Source: Peronospora farinosa
Lineage: Eukaryota > Oomycota > Peronosporomycetes > Peronosporales > Peronosporaceae
Length of the DNA stretch: 64,000 bases
Direction of reading: 5' to 3'
NCBI GenBank assembly: GCA_947646735.1
Contig: CANTFK010000343.1
Coordinates: 310,001-374,000, forward strand
Shown: positions 1 through 10,380 of the stretch, piece after piece
How the letters are laid out: every line of letters begins with the position of its first letter
Numbering within the stretch: the first letter of the stretch is position 1
Translations under genes and position numbers: made by a program
Notes under the pieces: model-generated
Told to the model about the DNA's origin: nothing
The model's database searches: none
What the model saw: the letters and a program-made list of their open reading frames with translations, nothing else

Positions 1-2
1 TT

Positions 3-647
3 TTGAAAAAGGATACAGAACGGACTTGGTCAAAGGAACAAGAAGATGCGTTCACATCAGTGAAGAAATCTCTTGTAGAGGCACCGGTCTTGGCAATTCT
101 AGACGCGGATAAGCCCTTTATCGTCGTCTGCGATGCAAGCAATTTCGCAATCGGCAGCGCGCTCATGCAGAAGAATGAAAACGGCATTGACCGTGTCATT
201 TCGTATCAGTCTCGGCTTTTGAAAGCTGCATATCTGAATTACCCTGTGCATGACAAGGAGCTACTTTCAATAAAGTATGCGCTTGTTAAGTTTCGGGTGC
301 ACCTCTTGAGCACCGAACCTTTTGTGGTTTATACGGATCACGCATCACTGTGGACCACTATAAATTCACCGCACCTCTCTCCAAGAATGGCGAGATGGCT
401 AACACTATTCTCTGAATTTAATTTCAAAGTTAGATATAAGCCAGGTAATTCGAATGTCTTCGCTGACGCGTTATCGCGCAGACCAGACTTCGAGGCAAGA
501 CACCAGGAAAGTGTGTCTCGTGCGAAAGAACAAGTTGAGTCGTCAACATTTGCAGCCATGAAGGCCTACCATGTGACGAGCTCAATGGCCTCCGATATAA
601 AGGAGTGTTACAGTCAGGACAAACATTGTCGCCTGCTGCTGGATTAA
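3..647 (+). pseudogene. Ty3/gypsy RNase H, element A
   Basis: This is the connection and RNase H part of a gypsy Pol polyprotein. The opening block with SVKKSLVEAPVLAILDADK leads into the RNase H start VVCDASNFAIGSALMQ. The conserved YPVHDKELLSIKYALVKFR helix and the YTDHASL acidic motif follow, and the segment ends with KPGNSNVFADALSRRPD, the usual gypsy tether ADALSR. The frame is open from the window edge to a TAA at 645-647, where an intact Pol would run on into integrase. The reverse transcriptase palm with its YxDD motif is not in the window. It is a fragment of a dead polyprotein rather than a separate gene. Confidence 0.88.
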
Positions 648-1962
648 TTTGGTGGACAAAAGGTTACCATTCCGTCGCACCTCAAAGCGAAACTAAATCG
701 CTTTAGTTACAGTGATGGCCTGTTATGGCACCAGCTGTCACCCTGTGGTCCCTTGAGAATCTATGTCCCTCATAACACAGATCTCAAGCTAATGATACTT
801 CACGAATGCCATGATGCGCCATCTAGTGGGCATCTGGGCCGTGAAATACATTCTTACGAGTGTTAGATTTATTTTGGTGGCCCCACCTATATCGGTGGGC
901 GGCCAACTATATTCGCTTTGAGAAGAGTGTCAGCACATCAAGCCTGCACCTTCTAGCAGTTCGCCACTGAAGCCACTGCCGATTCCAACTAAATGTTGGA
1001 TGTCGGTCAGTTTGGACTTCATGTTTGGCTTACCGGCTGACCATAAAGGCAGGACGGGGCTCGTCGTTTTTGTAGACAGACTGAGCAAGATGGTGCATTT
1101 GGCACCATGTAGCATCAAGATCTCAGGAAAAGAGGCTGCTCTCTTGTTTCTGGATCACGTGTATCGACTACACGTGATGCCCGAATCCATAGTATCGGAC
1201 CGGGATCCGCGTTTTACGTCGGTTTTTGGCGACATGTGTTTGAGCTGCTGGGAAGTAAGCTCCACATGTCAACCGCTGATCATCCCCAGACCGATGGCCA
1301 AACAGAACGGGCCAATCGAGTCGTGGCGGATGTGTTGCGTATTGTAGCGACTCCTAAAGAATGGAGCAAGCGATTGCCATTCGTGGAGTTCGCTATTAAT
1401 AACAGTGTTTACGCCACTACGGGTGAAACACCGTTTTACATTAACGGACTGCGTCATCCTCGAGCGCCAGTCTCGTTTGTGCGCAGCCCGAGTCTTAGTG
1501 GGGGAGGGCCCCTCACTTCGCTCGGTGCGAATGCTAAAGAGGGTCAAAAGTTTTCCAAGTGACACTGCTAATTTAGCAGTGGTCACGACACCTATAGGTG
1601 TCACCGAGGAGGAACGGCAAGAAATGCCAGTGCTCCTTGATGATGACACTATAGTGTTATCAACAGCGTCGACCCATAAACGACCTCTTGGAGGCGTCAT
1701 CGGCGAGCTGGAAGCTAAAAGAGTGCGCGAAGCTCAGCGCTTTGTGAATGAGCGATTAGCCATCACACGTCAAGTCCGTGACGCGATGGCAAGGGCACAG
1801 GAAAAGCAAAAACAATATGCAGACCAGCATGGTCGCAAAAACAATGAACACTTTAGTGTGGGGGACAAAGTGCTATTAAGTACCAGAAAAACGCAATTTC
1901 TGTACTACCTGTTGGTACTACTAAGATATTGCCCCGATTCATTGGACCATTTACGGTGGTAA
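648..1962 (+). pseudogene. Ty3/gypsy integrase, element A (frameshifted)
   Basis: Integrase would insert the element cDNA into the genome. The N-terminal zinc-binding region (about 700-960) is recognisable only in pieces broken by stops. The catalytic core follows: SVSLDFMFGLPADHKGRTG with the first Asp, VFVDRLSKMVHLAP, then SIVSDRDPRFTSVF with the second Asp. Near 1230 the frame shifts, and the core continues with HPQTDGQTERANR (catalytic Glu region) and FVEFAINNSVYATTGETPF. A second shift near 1500-1560 leads to the C-terminal helix QVRDAMARAQEKQKQYADQHGRK and a GDKVLLST beta-strand. D, D and E can all be located, but at least two frame breaks make it a pseudogene. Confidence 0.85.
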
Positions 1963-1994
1963 AGTAGGTTGAAGACCTAAACTATAGACTCACT

Positions 1995-2690
1995 CCCTCA
2001 CCGTATATGAAGACGCACCCCGTATTCTACGAGGGTCGTCTGAAACGGTATGTGGATCCACAAGAGATCACATATCCACATCGGTCTAACGAGACCGATG
2101 GTGACGTCGACTGTCAGTCGAGCGTCGTTGCCGATGAGGCGACGGGGAAGGTGAACGACTTCCTGTATACAAGACGGACGACAGAGGACTCGGTGATCGA
2201 GGAGGACTCTGCGCTTGACGCGGGTCTCTCATCACCATTCGCTCATGCATGTCCAAGCCGAGTTTCAAGCGGTCATACCCCTGACGATCCCTCGAATTTA
2301 CATCCTAAAGATCCAAAGTCAGTCGCGAGACTTGACTTGCGAGATCAGCCACCTCCTTCCTCAGCAAGCGATATCCGCCTGCGACTGAACTACAACAGGA
2401 TAGGCAGCCGCGAATAATTGGGCGTAATCGCCGCTACTATCGGGAGCCACCTGTGTTGGTGGATGCAGGTGGGAACACACGCTTTCTTGTTGAAAGCTTG
2501 ATGTCCCACCGCCATGTGAAGTAAACTCTTCGGATCCTTGTCGAATGGAAAGGATACCCGAAGCGTTTCGACTCTTGGGAACCGATCGACGCGTTGCGCG
2601 TCGACGTGACTGTTGCTGGTGGCTGCTTACGAAAAGAAGCACCAGCTGGACCCCCTCTGCAAATCGTGATGGACTAGCAGGGTAAACGTG
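1995..2690 (+). pseudogene. Gypsy post-integrase linker and chromodomain, element A
   Basis: The segment begins with HPVFYEGRLKRYVDP, the conserved end of the gypsy integrase C-terminal domain. An acidic low-complexity linker follows (2050-2420). After a stop at 2415 a chromodomain can be read in other frames: VLVDAGGNTRFLVE, then ILVEWKGYPKRFDSWEP (about 2440-2600), with the aromatic and WEP residues expected of this methyl-lysine reader. Known chromovirus chromodomains steer integration toward heterochromatin. The stops at 2415 and 2522 leave it non-functional. Confidence 0.75.
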
Positions 2691-3024
2691 AAGATAAGGA
2701 GCTGGGGTTATGTAACCACCCAATATTTCCCTCGCACGCGTCATATCGAAGCTGATTTGCTGCGACCGCTGTTTCACAGCATCTACATGCGGTGTGACAA
2801 GGCGCAGGAACTCTTGCCTCGTATTCGTCGGTTGTTTCGTTAGAACGCGACACGACGGGGATAGGGAAAGCACGACCTAGTGCTTTGCCCTTACGTTTCC
2901 ATGATGGAAAGACGCTAAAAAGTTTATTAGCGTCAATAGTGGCACGCCATGAAAGCGTCGCACTATTTGCACGCCAGCGTGGCCACTCGGATGGCGGTGC
3001 CATAGCTGGCAAACCATCACTCAC
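2260..3024 (-). pseudogene. Antisense ORF over the 3' region of element A
   Basis: On the strand opposite to Pol, between the LTR and the linker, long frames read (from 3024 down) a basic segment with KRKGKALGRAFP, then DEYEA, RLVTPHVDAVKQRSQ and ISFDMTRARE, and later SGDYAQLFAAAYPVVVQSQ. One extra base after DEYEA splits the frame compared with the related copy in the palindrome arm (about 45060-45720, + strand), which reads DEYEAEFLGRVKPHADAVKERSQ and continues into a coiled coil, AALKREVSDLSCQVSRLTSDLR. Amino-acid similarity between the two diverged copies suggests that the antisense frame may have been translated. The function is unknown. The conservation could also come from the sense strand. 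Confidence 0.35.
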
Positions 3025-3251
3025 GTAGCCGCCCTCGCGACGGCGTGCTAGTGAGGCCGACTGTAAAGTGAAGGGGCTTTTTACTCACCCTCGCCTGAGT
3101 CTTATTCTCCAATATGGATTGTCAAGACATCAGGTGAAAATTTGACTGAGGCGGACGATTTAACATGGCCGACCTGCTGTTGAGCCGCGGCTGTTCCTTT
3201 TAAGAAGCGCGCTAAGCATTGGTCGCTGCGCTCTTTGGAGTAGACGACGAG

Positions 3252-3570
3252 TTTAATGGGCCAACCTTTTACATAAGTGGTCATAGGAATGATACATAAA
3301 ATTATATAATTAGGCATAGTGTAGTATCTGATTATCGGATACTGCGCGTTAATTTATTATTGGTCAACTATTGGGGTGACAGACCCAATAATTAGCCAAT
3401 AATAAATTGACTTCCATATGGAGTGGTTTCGAGCTAGGAATCATATTCGCACTTACTGCGAATTAAAACTAAAAACAAAAATAAAACAGAGTTATATTTA
3501 CGAGTTAATTAAGAGCGCTTCCTCAACGCCCTTTTAGTGTGAGACGGTAACGGGTCCTTAGCCCGTTACA
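3252..3570 (+). repeat. Gypsy LTR between elements A and B (319 bp)
   Basis: It starts TTTAATGGG (family start TGTAATGGG) and ends CCCGTTACA. It aligns along its full length with the solo LTR at 42701-43019, which is also 319 bp and shows a target-site duplication. Both contain an inverted motif around CGGATACTGCGC and the CCAATAATTAGCCAATAATAAA block. It is followed by the primer-binding-like segment of element B and preceded by the 3' part of element A, so one LTR serves both, as after LTR-LTR recombination or nested insertion. Confidence 0.85.
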
Positions 3571-3572
3571 CC

Positions 3573-3591
3573 TGGTAGCACTTCGTAGTCC
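3573..3591 (+). other. Putative primer-binding site, element B
   Basis: TGGTAGCACTTCGTAGTCC starts two bases after the LTR end. The initial TGG complements a tRNA CCA end. Nearly the same segment follows the LTRs at 25564 and 33947 in diverged elements, so it is under constraint. The primer tRNA could not be identified by eye. Confidence 0.6.
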
Positions 3592-4395
3592 TTCCAATGA
3601 CCATATTTGAGATGATCATGGATGAGTATTTGGTGGCTCCAGCGGTCTCTCTGGAGCATTCTGACTTCCCACATATCACCTCGGTGGAGTGGCAGGCACT
3701 ACACCGCCTCACGGTGGTGTCGGGTGAAATTATGTTGACGTCGCTGCTGAGCACAGCAACGCACGATGATTAACGTGCCGCCATCCAAGATTTTATAGTG
3801 CGCAAGCTCGCCGAAGCAAATCGGCGAGTATTGACTTCCTCGCGCACTTCGCACCATGACGCTATCAAGATGGAGACGTCAACATACTCCGGTGATGATC
3901 CGGATCGTCTCCCCCTTAATCGCTGATTTCGCGAAGTGGATATTGCAATAGCGTCAAGATTAATTGACGCTCCGACGGCCAAGGTCAATTTCCTGTTGTC
4001 TCGTATTGCTGGCAAAGCTAAAGAATGGGCTATCGGAAAGCTCGTCGTAGATGAGTCGGCGTTTCCTACGCTGGAAGACATCCAGCGTGACTTACAACTA
4101 ATTTTTGAGCCTCCTCAAGATGAATCTCACTTGCGTGCAGATTTCTTCTCACTCCAACAGGGCAAGCTGTTAATGCGTGACTACGTGCAGAAGACACGAC
4201 ATCATGCTTCGTGTATTACCACGCAGCCAATTGACATGGCTTCACAAGTCCATGTCTTTATTTTTGGTATGTAAGAGGGCATGACGCGTTACTGCCTCAC
4301 GTGATGGGCCAAAGTCCCTCGAGGAGGCATTTGCCCTCGCGCTTCGTGAGGATTACACAGGCCATCGTACGGCTGTCTGTCGAGCACCAGCGCCG
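3582..4395 (+). pseudogene. Gag of gypsy element B
   Basis: The frame from the ATG near 3598 gives a Gag start with EHSDFPHITSVEWQALHRL. The most conserved part follows: [36 protein letters not shown], then the capsid-like stretch ending [22 protein letters not shown] and [13 protein letters not shown]. Elements C and E share the FLLS...G.AKE and EPPQ blocks. In-frame stops occur near 3770 and 3925 and at 4274, and no intact CCHC zinc knuckle is visible. Gag would form the virus-like particle around element RNA; this copy cannot. Confidence 0.75.
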
Positions 4396-5445
4396 ATGAC
4401 TATGAACACAGCCGTATCACGAGGAGAAGCTGTGTCGTCGGTGTTACCCCCAAAAATGAGCGGTTCCAGTAGCGCGGGGCGCCCTACTGGCAGAAATGAA
4501 GCCCCGAGTACTCTGGTGGTAGCTCGGGCTCCTAGCCCCAAAGTAATTCATACTCACTTCAATGCCACCACCATGCGCGATGATTCGAGACTGATTATTA
4601 TCAGTCTCATCGTCGCTGGAGTGAAGCGACCACTTCGAGCGTTGTTGGATTCTGGCGCTTCCAACAACTTCTTTCGTGCATCCTGTTTGTTTCTTCTCCC
4701 GTCCACTGTCACGTTTCGAGAAGGTCCAGGTAACATCGTTGTCAAACTTGCCGATGAACAACCAAAACGTGTTCCGCGTAAAACAGTGGTTTTACCGTGC
4801 ACTTTCGACGATTTCCAGAGCAACGACGATTTTTTGGTGCACGAGATGAATAATGCATTAAATTGCATACTTAGGACACCGTGGCTATCACGGAATCAGC
4901 CGAAGATAGATTGGCTATCTCGGTCCATAAAACGACGAAGCGGATATGACGTCAGTAAAGTGTTTACTCATTTGTTGGTCGCTTCATCCGATTGGCCTCA
5001 CGTCAGGGTCGTGAACGAACTTGCCACGACTAGTAGTCAACACAAAGAGAGCGATGGCCCTCTGTGTCCAATATGTTCTGTTGCACTGATGGAGCCACAG
5101 AACGAAGCGGTCGAACAGCGGTTCCCGCATACACAGACATCGGTCGAACAGGGGTTCCCAATTCACAACGAGGCGTTCGAGCAAGGGCTTCCGCATACAA
5201 GTGAGGCTGTCGACGACGAGCTTTCACCTCTAATTGACGAGAATGGGCGTACAAGGGATTTGCATGAGACCGAAGTGGTAGAGACAGAGCTCCCACGCCT
5301 AGAGGGCAGTACATCATCCTCTTGTGACAGCGGCGTGCCAGTCTCGAGCAAGGGCTCGAGACTCAAGAGAAAACGCAAGAAGAAGCACGCCGATCACCGA
5401 CACGACGAAATGTACGTCAAAAAAATGATGCAGATGATTCCGTAG
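4396..5445 (+). pseudogene. Aspartic protease region, gypsy element B
   Basis: This open frame of 349 codons carries a retropepsin-like segment: RPLRALLDSGASNNFFR holds the active-site D-S-G-A motif, and CILRTPWLSRNQPKIDW matches the second conserved block of gypsy proteases. Upstream is the Gag-protease junction; downstream (5090-5200) the protein has near-repeats of the type AVEQRFPHTQ, VEQGFPIHN, FEQGLPHT, then an acidic and Lys/Arg-rich tail (KRKRKKKH). The same VEQ.F repeats appear at the equivalent place in elements C and D. The frame ends with a stop before reverse transcriptase. Confidence 0.75.
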
Positions 5446-5689
5446 TGACGGATCCGTGTGTGCGCTTGTATATGTGGAGGGTTCTCCACATCGTGGCCGC
5501 TACATTGAGGTAGCGAGCCCACCGTGCACTGCTGCAGAGATCACATCTCTGTCAGACCTTGCATGGAAAGAATTCCTTCATGACCCCAAGGCCGGCGACA
5601 TCGAGCAAGTGTGCATTGTTTCAGCCACCGAAGCAGCCAGTGAAGAAGTTCTGGAGGCTCGCCCGAAGAGCGCCGAGCCTAAAACAGCG

Positions 5690-6439
5690 CGCTAAGAACG
5701 CTTAGCGGCACAGTCTTGGGATGCTCTTCGTGCTTTGGGCAACCCTGTATACAATATCGCCCGTGAGTACGCCGATATTTTCCCGGCGAAAATTCTAGCT
5801 GAGCTTCCGGCGGATCGTGGTGTGCGGCACGAGATAGATCTCGTGCCAGGATCAAAATACTGCGTGACACGGCAGTGGCCATTATCACGTGATTAAGTCA
5901 TCGCTATTGATGAATTTTTAGAGGGTCGCCGCAACGCTGCCCATGTCCGCGAGAGTATCTAGCCACAATCGAGTCCGACTTTCTGTGTGAAGAAAGCCAC
6001 CGGCAATTGGCGCATTTTGGACGCCTTCAACAAGCTGAATGACGCCACGATCCCGGCTCAAACGCCTATCCCTCGAAAAGACATGGTATTGAATACCATG
6101 TCCGGGAGCGAGATCTACAGCGCCATAGATCTGACTGACGGTTTCTATCAGATCCTTATGAGAGACAGTGACATTCCGTTCACTGCGGTCAGCACCCCAA
6201 GCGGGATGCTTTGGGAGTGGTTAGTCATGCCACAAGGTCTTAAGAATGCTCCAGCTACGTTCAATCGGATGGTGACACAAGTACTTCGCTCACTTCGCGA
6301 CTTTGCACCGAGCTACTATGACGACATTTTTGTTCACATCCGCGCTGAGCAAAAGCTCAGCGCTACGGAGGTACACCTTCGACACTTGAAACAGGTGTTT
6401 CAAGTTATGCGCGAGAATAAATTATATGTGAATTTATAG
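5690..6439 (+). pseudogene. Reverse transcriptase, gypsy element B
   Basis: Fingers and palm of a gypsy reverse transcriptase are read here. DLVPGSKYCVTRQWPLSRD precedes a stop at 5893. FCVKKATGNWRILDAFNKLND follows, then AIDLTDGFYQI (first catalytic Asp motif), GLKNAPATFNRMV, and SYYDDIFVH with the paired Asp of the YxDD box intact. A stop at 6437 interrupts the thumb. The catalytic residues survive, so this copy died by stops rather than by loss of the active site. Confidence 0.85.
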
Positions 6440-7130
6440 AAATGTGTCTTCTGCGCTCCCGAGATTCCAGTACTCGGTTGCTACGTCAGCAAGGTAGGTG
6501 TCCGCGCTGATCCTGAGAAGATCACATCGATCTGTTCCTGGCCAACGCCCAGGAACCAAACTGAATTACGTCAATGGCTCGGTTTGGCGAATTACTTGCA
6601 TAATTATACGAAGAACTATGCTGACCTAATTCAGCCATTATCGACTTTGCTCAAGAAAGATGCAGTATGGTTGTGGACGGCAGAACATCAATCTGCCTTC
6701 GACTCCGTAAAGAAGAGCTTGTTCGAGGCACCGGTGCTGATGCTACCTGATGACTCTAAGCCATTCCACGTCGTATGTGACGCGAGAAATTTCGCTATAG
6801 GATGTGCCCTCATGCAATTTTGATCACGAGGGTCGAGAGCGCGTCGTGAGTTTTCAATCACGACAGATGAAACCTGCCGAGAAAAATTATCCGGTACACG
6901 ACAAGAAAATTTTGGCTATGCGTTACGCGCTAATCAAGTTTAGAGTATATTTGCTCGGCGAAATTTTTATCTATCTACACAGATCACGCATCATTGAGTA
7001 CCGCCGTCAAGAGTCCTCACTTGTCCCAGCGTATGGCACGGTGGTTGTCATTTTTTGCCGAGTATGATTTTGTGGTGCATTACAAGCCTGGCATAAATTA
7101 ACATTCTCGCTGACGCGCTTTCTCGTCGTC
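6440..7130 (+). pseudogene. RT connection and RNase H, gypsy element B
   Basis: The thumb continues as CVFCAPEIPVLGCYVSKVGVR and RQWLGLANYLHNYTKNYADL. RNase H follows with PFHVVCDARNFAIGCALMQF; the usual DAS motif reads DAR. A frameshift near 6822 moves it to VVSFQSRQMKPAEKNYPVHDKK. Another shift near 6960 leads to the tether, readable as NILADALSRRPNYDP near 7100. It is clearly homologous to the RNase H regions of elements A, D and E. Confidence 0.8.
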
Positions 7131-8414
7131 CTAATTACGATCCTCGGCGCGACATAGGTCCTCAAACGGAGAATGTTGATTACGACGTTAATATCTTTGC
7201 GTGTTGTGTTGAGCGGGTCTCCATGCGATGATTTCGACACCCGTGCTGTCGATCCGAACTCAGATCGCTGAATCCTATGCGAATGATTCCTTCGATGCAA
7301 GAATCATCAATTATCTCAGGGTCCTAATCGCATTATCACTCGCAAAGTTGACGAAACCAACACGCGATAACATCAAGCGTTACGCTCTTGACGGTCCGTT
7401 GCTGACGTACACGATGGACGTCTTTGATCCCCCGCGTGTCGTCATCCCTGCTGATGAAGACCTTCGAGCCCGATTGGTTCATGAGTTTCACGACAGCCCA
7501 GCTGGCGGACACCTGGGTCGTGAAAATACATTTGCGAATATTTCTCGCGTATTTATCTGGCCGCGAATGTATAAGTAGATCCAGATATAGGTGCGCTCCT
7601 GTGAAACCTGTCAGTGTGTGAAGCCCGCGTCGTCTTCACAAGTTCCATTGCGTCCGCTTCCGATTGCTACGGAAGCCTGGCGCTCGGTCAGCATGGGTTT
7701 TATCTTTGGGCTTTCACCGGATGAACAGAAACGCACGGGCGCATTGGTTCTAGTGGATCGATTCAGCAAAATGATGCATTTTGCTCCGGTCTCCGCCCAC
7801 ATTACGGAGGAGACGACAGCGAAGATCTTCATTGATCTTATCTTCAGGCATCACGGCTTGCCAGAAATCTATTGTTTCGTACCGTGACCCGCATTTCACT
7901 TCGGCTTTCTGGTCCGAATTATTCCAGCTATTAGGCACGCGGTTGCTTATGCCTACGGCAGCCCATCCAGAGACGGATGGGAAAATGGAGCGTGTGAACT
8001 GAGTGCCCGAAGATGTCTTGCGCAGTTATGCAACATCGTTCTCATCATGAAGCTCTTTTCTTTCACTTGAAGAGTTTGCAATCAACAATGCTGTCCATGC
8101 GTCAACCGGAGCAAGAAGAGCCGAAACGCGAGGATGCCTCGCGTTGTTCACGAAAAAGGGCGTCAACTCTCTCAGCTTCAGAATAATATGTCTCAAAGCT
8201 TGGTGGGGTGATCTACCGTTGTAATTGCGCGGTACTATTAATGTTTGATTACGATGAGGATAAGGTTGCTGCCGATGCACCTAATACTAAAAATTTTGTG
8301 GCCAACGGCATATCGACTCCTGACGCGATGCTTTCCCCCGTTGCTAATTTTGCCCCAAAAGAGGATACGCCGCCTGTAAGTTTGGCTGCAATAGCCGAAT
8401 TTCCGTTGTTATAA
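7131..8414 (+). pseudogene. Integrase, gypsy element B
   Basis: The N-terminal part reads VIPADEDLRARLVHEFHDSPAGGHLGREN, with the conserved His, and then RVFIWPRMYK before a stop at 7576. The zinc-binding Cys pair appears as SCETCQCVKP after a frame change. The catalytic core SVSMGFIFGLSPDEQKRTG has Gly where Asp is usual (SMGF for SMDF), so the first catalytic Asp looks lost. RFSKMMHFAPV follows, then a frame break, YRDPHFTSAFW and HPETDGKMERVN. The last recognisable piece runs to a stop at 8412-8414. It is a pseudogene by frame breaks and the active-site change. Confidence 0.8.
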
Positions 8415-8864
8415 ATCTCCGTTAGCTTGTGAGCATAAAGGAGAACCATGGTAGCGGTAAACACCATGGTTCAACAAGCTCTTCTGCTTTTCCTTCAAAT
8501 TTCTCAAGACACTTTTAGAATCGCAAAGGCTAAGATCTTCACAGATACAAGCAATACTGGTGGCGACCTGTTCGAATGATAAGATTTTTCTCTGCTGCGT
8601 TAAGTTTCTTTAGATCTACCATGATGCTTAAGTACAAGAATCAGTTTGTTAAACACTCACAGCAAGTCTCCTGTTGATACTTGTAAACAATTTCTCATGT
8701 AAGCATGTGTTGCTAGCGGATATCATCTTGGACCTGTAATCAGGACGTTGAGGCTCAAGTGCAAGACCTGTTACAGGTAAGGAGCGGCGACATCTGATTG
8801 GCCAGATTGTGATGTGTGGGAAAAGGACTGCCGGACGTCACGTCTGACCATCGCATAGTGATGG
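8415..8864 (+). other. Unassigned stretch with a small hairpin
   Basis: No gene is recognised. A 10-bp perfect inverted repeat, GAACCATGGT at 8443-8452 and ACCATGGTTC at 8463-8472, encloses a 10-nt loop just after the end of element B. An 11-bp sequence, CATAGTGATGG (8854-8864), recurs at 9001-9011 on the far side of the nad7 fragment. Confidence 0.4.
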
Positions 8865-9000
8865 AAAGACCGGATGGGAGTATGGTGTTTATTTGATATC
8901 TGATGGTACAAATAAACCTTATAGATGTAAAATAAAATCACCCGGATTCTTACATTTACAAGCTTTAGATTTTATGGCAAAAAATCACATGATTGCATCA
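8865..9000 (+). pseudogene. nad7: NUMT: fragment of mitochondrial nad7
   Basis: An AT-rich stretch from about 8876 reads [20 protein letters not shown] followed by [21 protein letters not shown]. This is the central part of NADH dehydrogenase subunit 7 (49-kDa subunit of complex I), normally about 390-400 residues, of which some 40 remain. Homology stops after MIA, where nad7 should continue with a VTxIGTxDIVFG block. Low-GC codon use and the absence of any other nad7 sequence around it point to a mitochondrial DNA scrap inserted in the nucleus. The insert is bordered by CATAGTGATGG on both sides, a possible target duplication or repair microhomology. Confidence 0.82.
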
Positions 9001-9011
9001 CATAGTGATGG

Positions 9012-9406
9012 GCGGGACCAGGCGTACCGAGGACGACCACGACGTGATATAGTTGCAGTAACGCACGGTTTGCAACTTGTATTTTAAATGAAAAAGTAGA
9101 TTAACACCAACTATATTTCTCACTTTTGCTTCTAACAACTTGTGCAAACGTTCATTCAATTACCTATAACTAACGTAAGCGCTCAACTACAGATGTAGCT
9201 TTGTTGCCGAAATGGAGATACTTCGACGTCCAAGCATGTACAAAACGTTCCTTGTATACAAGCCACGTATTTGAGAGATATTTGAAAACTTTCGGTATAC
9301 TTTTGAAAACGTTTGACAGCTCTTCCCACTATTGTTTTATATTCCACTTCTATGCTAGCCGCCACCAGAACATCCCACTGTTAATGAAACATAGTCCATT
9401 CCTCGT
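9012..9406. other. No gene recognised
   Basis: Only short frames without recognisable motifs occur here. The right part may belong to the 3' end of the MULE fragment that follows on the minus strand. Confidence 0.4.
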
Positions 9407-10380
9407 TCATCTAGAATTAATTTTGTATTTGGCCAGGATGTTCTTGTTAGTGTGCCATATGCACAACAAGTGGGACGAAGATGGGAATACTGTACCTATA
9501 GCTGCCATCAACGACAGCTGACGGTCTGTCAACATTAACAACTGGGCATGTATCAGGTGTCCAAAAAGTATCACTTCCCAATTCGCGCCTTCGAGCAACA
9601 ACGGCCAAGAGACGAAGACCTCCAAAGAGCCGGTCAACTCAGACCTCCAAAGAGCCGGTCAACCGGCCCCCTCAGACCAGGGCGGGAAGTCCCTCCAACG
9701 GGAGGCCCAGGATATAGAGGGGGGAGGTTTTCCCTCTGCTGCGTGCGCTATGGGGGGCAAGCGCAGCGTGCGAACCGTAAGGGGAGCACCAACCTTGTCA
9801 CCCCCGGGAGGAGAGGATCGACGACCGCGGTTATCATTCCCTTATTCCCCGATAATTCCTGCTATTCTACGTCAGCCTTCAAGACGCCGATTCGATCGCC
9901 GAGCGCGAATCTCGGTCCCACGAAGTGAACTTGCCAAGAACGCGAATTGATCGGCCCGTCCAGGTGCACCAGCGGTCGATCGGGACTGATCGGTGTGGTG
10001 CCCGGCGCTTGTTGCGATCATTGAGCCACTGTTTACACCTCGGGCTGGATACCCAATTCCACGTGCCCTTTTCGGAGTGTCCCCCGTGACGCCCGACGTC
10101 TCGAGCCAGCAGATTGAGCCAGCGAGGCGAAGAATGACGAAGTCCTGGTAGAAGCACTTTAGACATCTTACCAATCCTTAATGTTTGAAATAGACGGTCT
10201 GTTACTACTAGAGGTGTCCAAATAGTAGCAACTTTTAATAATGCCCCCACGGAATCTTCTTGCTTCTCTTTATTTAAAAAGCAGGAGTCGATCATAAAAT
10301 GGGTATTGAAGCTTGTTATACCTACGATGGTGATGGCGAAAGGCTCGGACGTAAGGGGTGTATTTATGTATAAATTCCCA
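9407..10380 (-). pseudogene. MULE-type transposase remnant in two pieces
   Basis: Read on the minus strand, the first piece (10380 to about 10160) gives AITIVGITSFNTHFMIDSCF, LNKEKQEDSVGALLKV and LVVTDR, matching the start of the MULE (Mutator-like) DDE transposase domain, in which VTDR/ITDR holds a catalytic Asp. The second piece (9570 to 9407) gives LMLTDRQLSLMAAIGTVFP and SSHLLCIWHTNKNILAKYK, the next conserved block with C-W-H-KN. The TDR segment occurs in both pieces, so they overlap and may be two truncated copies rather than one split copy. Between them lies unrelated GC-rich DNA. No terminal inverted repeats were found. Confidence 0.75.
9571..10160. other. GC-rich block inside the MULE remnant
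   Basis: This segment is clearly richer in G and C than its flanks and interrupts MULE homology. It holds a direct repeat of 22 bp, GACCTCCAAAGAGCCGGTCAAC at 9617-9638 and 9642-9663. Similar short blocks (GACGGTCTGT and AGGTGTCCAAA) occur at each border, about 9522-9565 and 10190-10222. I do not recognise a gene in it. Confidence 0.45.

Larger units (their letters stand above)
1..3251 (+). mobile_element. Ty3/gypsy element A, 3' part
   Basis: The order RNase H, integrase, linker, chromodomain is that of a Ty3/gypsy retrotransposon of the chromovirus type. The 5' LTR, gag, protease and polymerase palm lie outside the window. Several frame breaks make it non-autonomous. It ends at the LTR at 3252-3570, which also stands at the 5' side of the next element. 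A degraded relative of its 3' half is present in both arms of the large palindrome (44850-46420 and 58090-59660). Confidence 0.88.
3571..8440 (+). mobile_element. Ty3/gypsy element B, 5' LTR to integrase
   Basis: The order after the LTR and primer site is gag, aspartic protease, reverse transcriptase, RNase H, integrase, as in Ty3/gypsy. No chromodomain and no 3' LTR are recognisable before the sequence changes near 8440, so the 3' end is missing. Stops and frameshifts occur in every domain. RNase H and integrase are clearly related to elements A, D and E but not close copies. Confidence 0.88.

Noticed and set aside
9548..9950. Plus-strand frames of 126 and 66 codons in the GC-rich block as genes
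   Set aside because: Basic, low-complexity translations of GC-rich repeat DNA without motifs.
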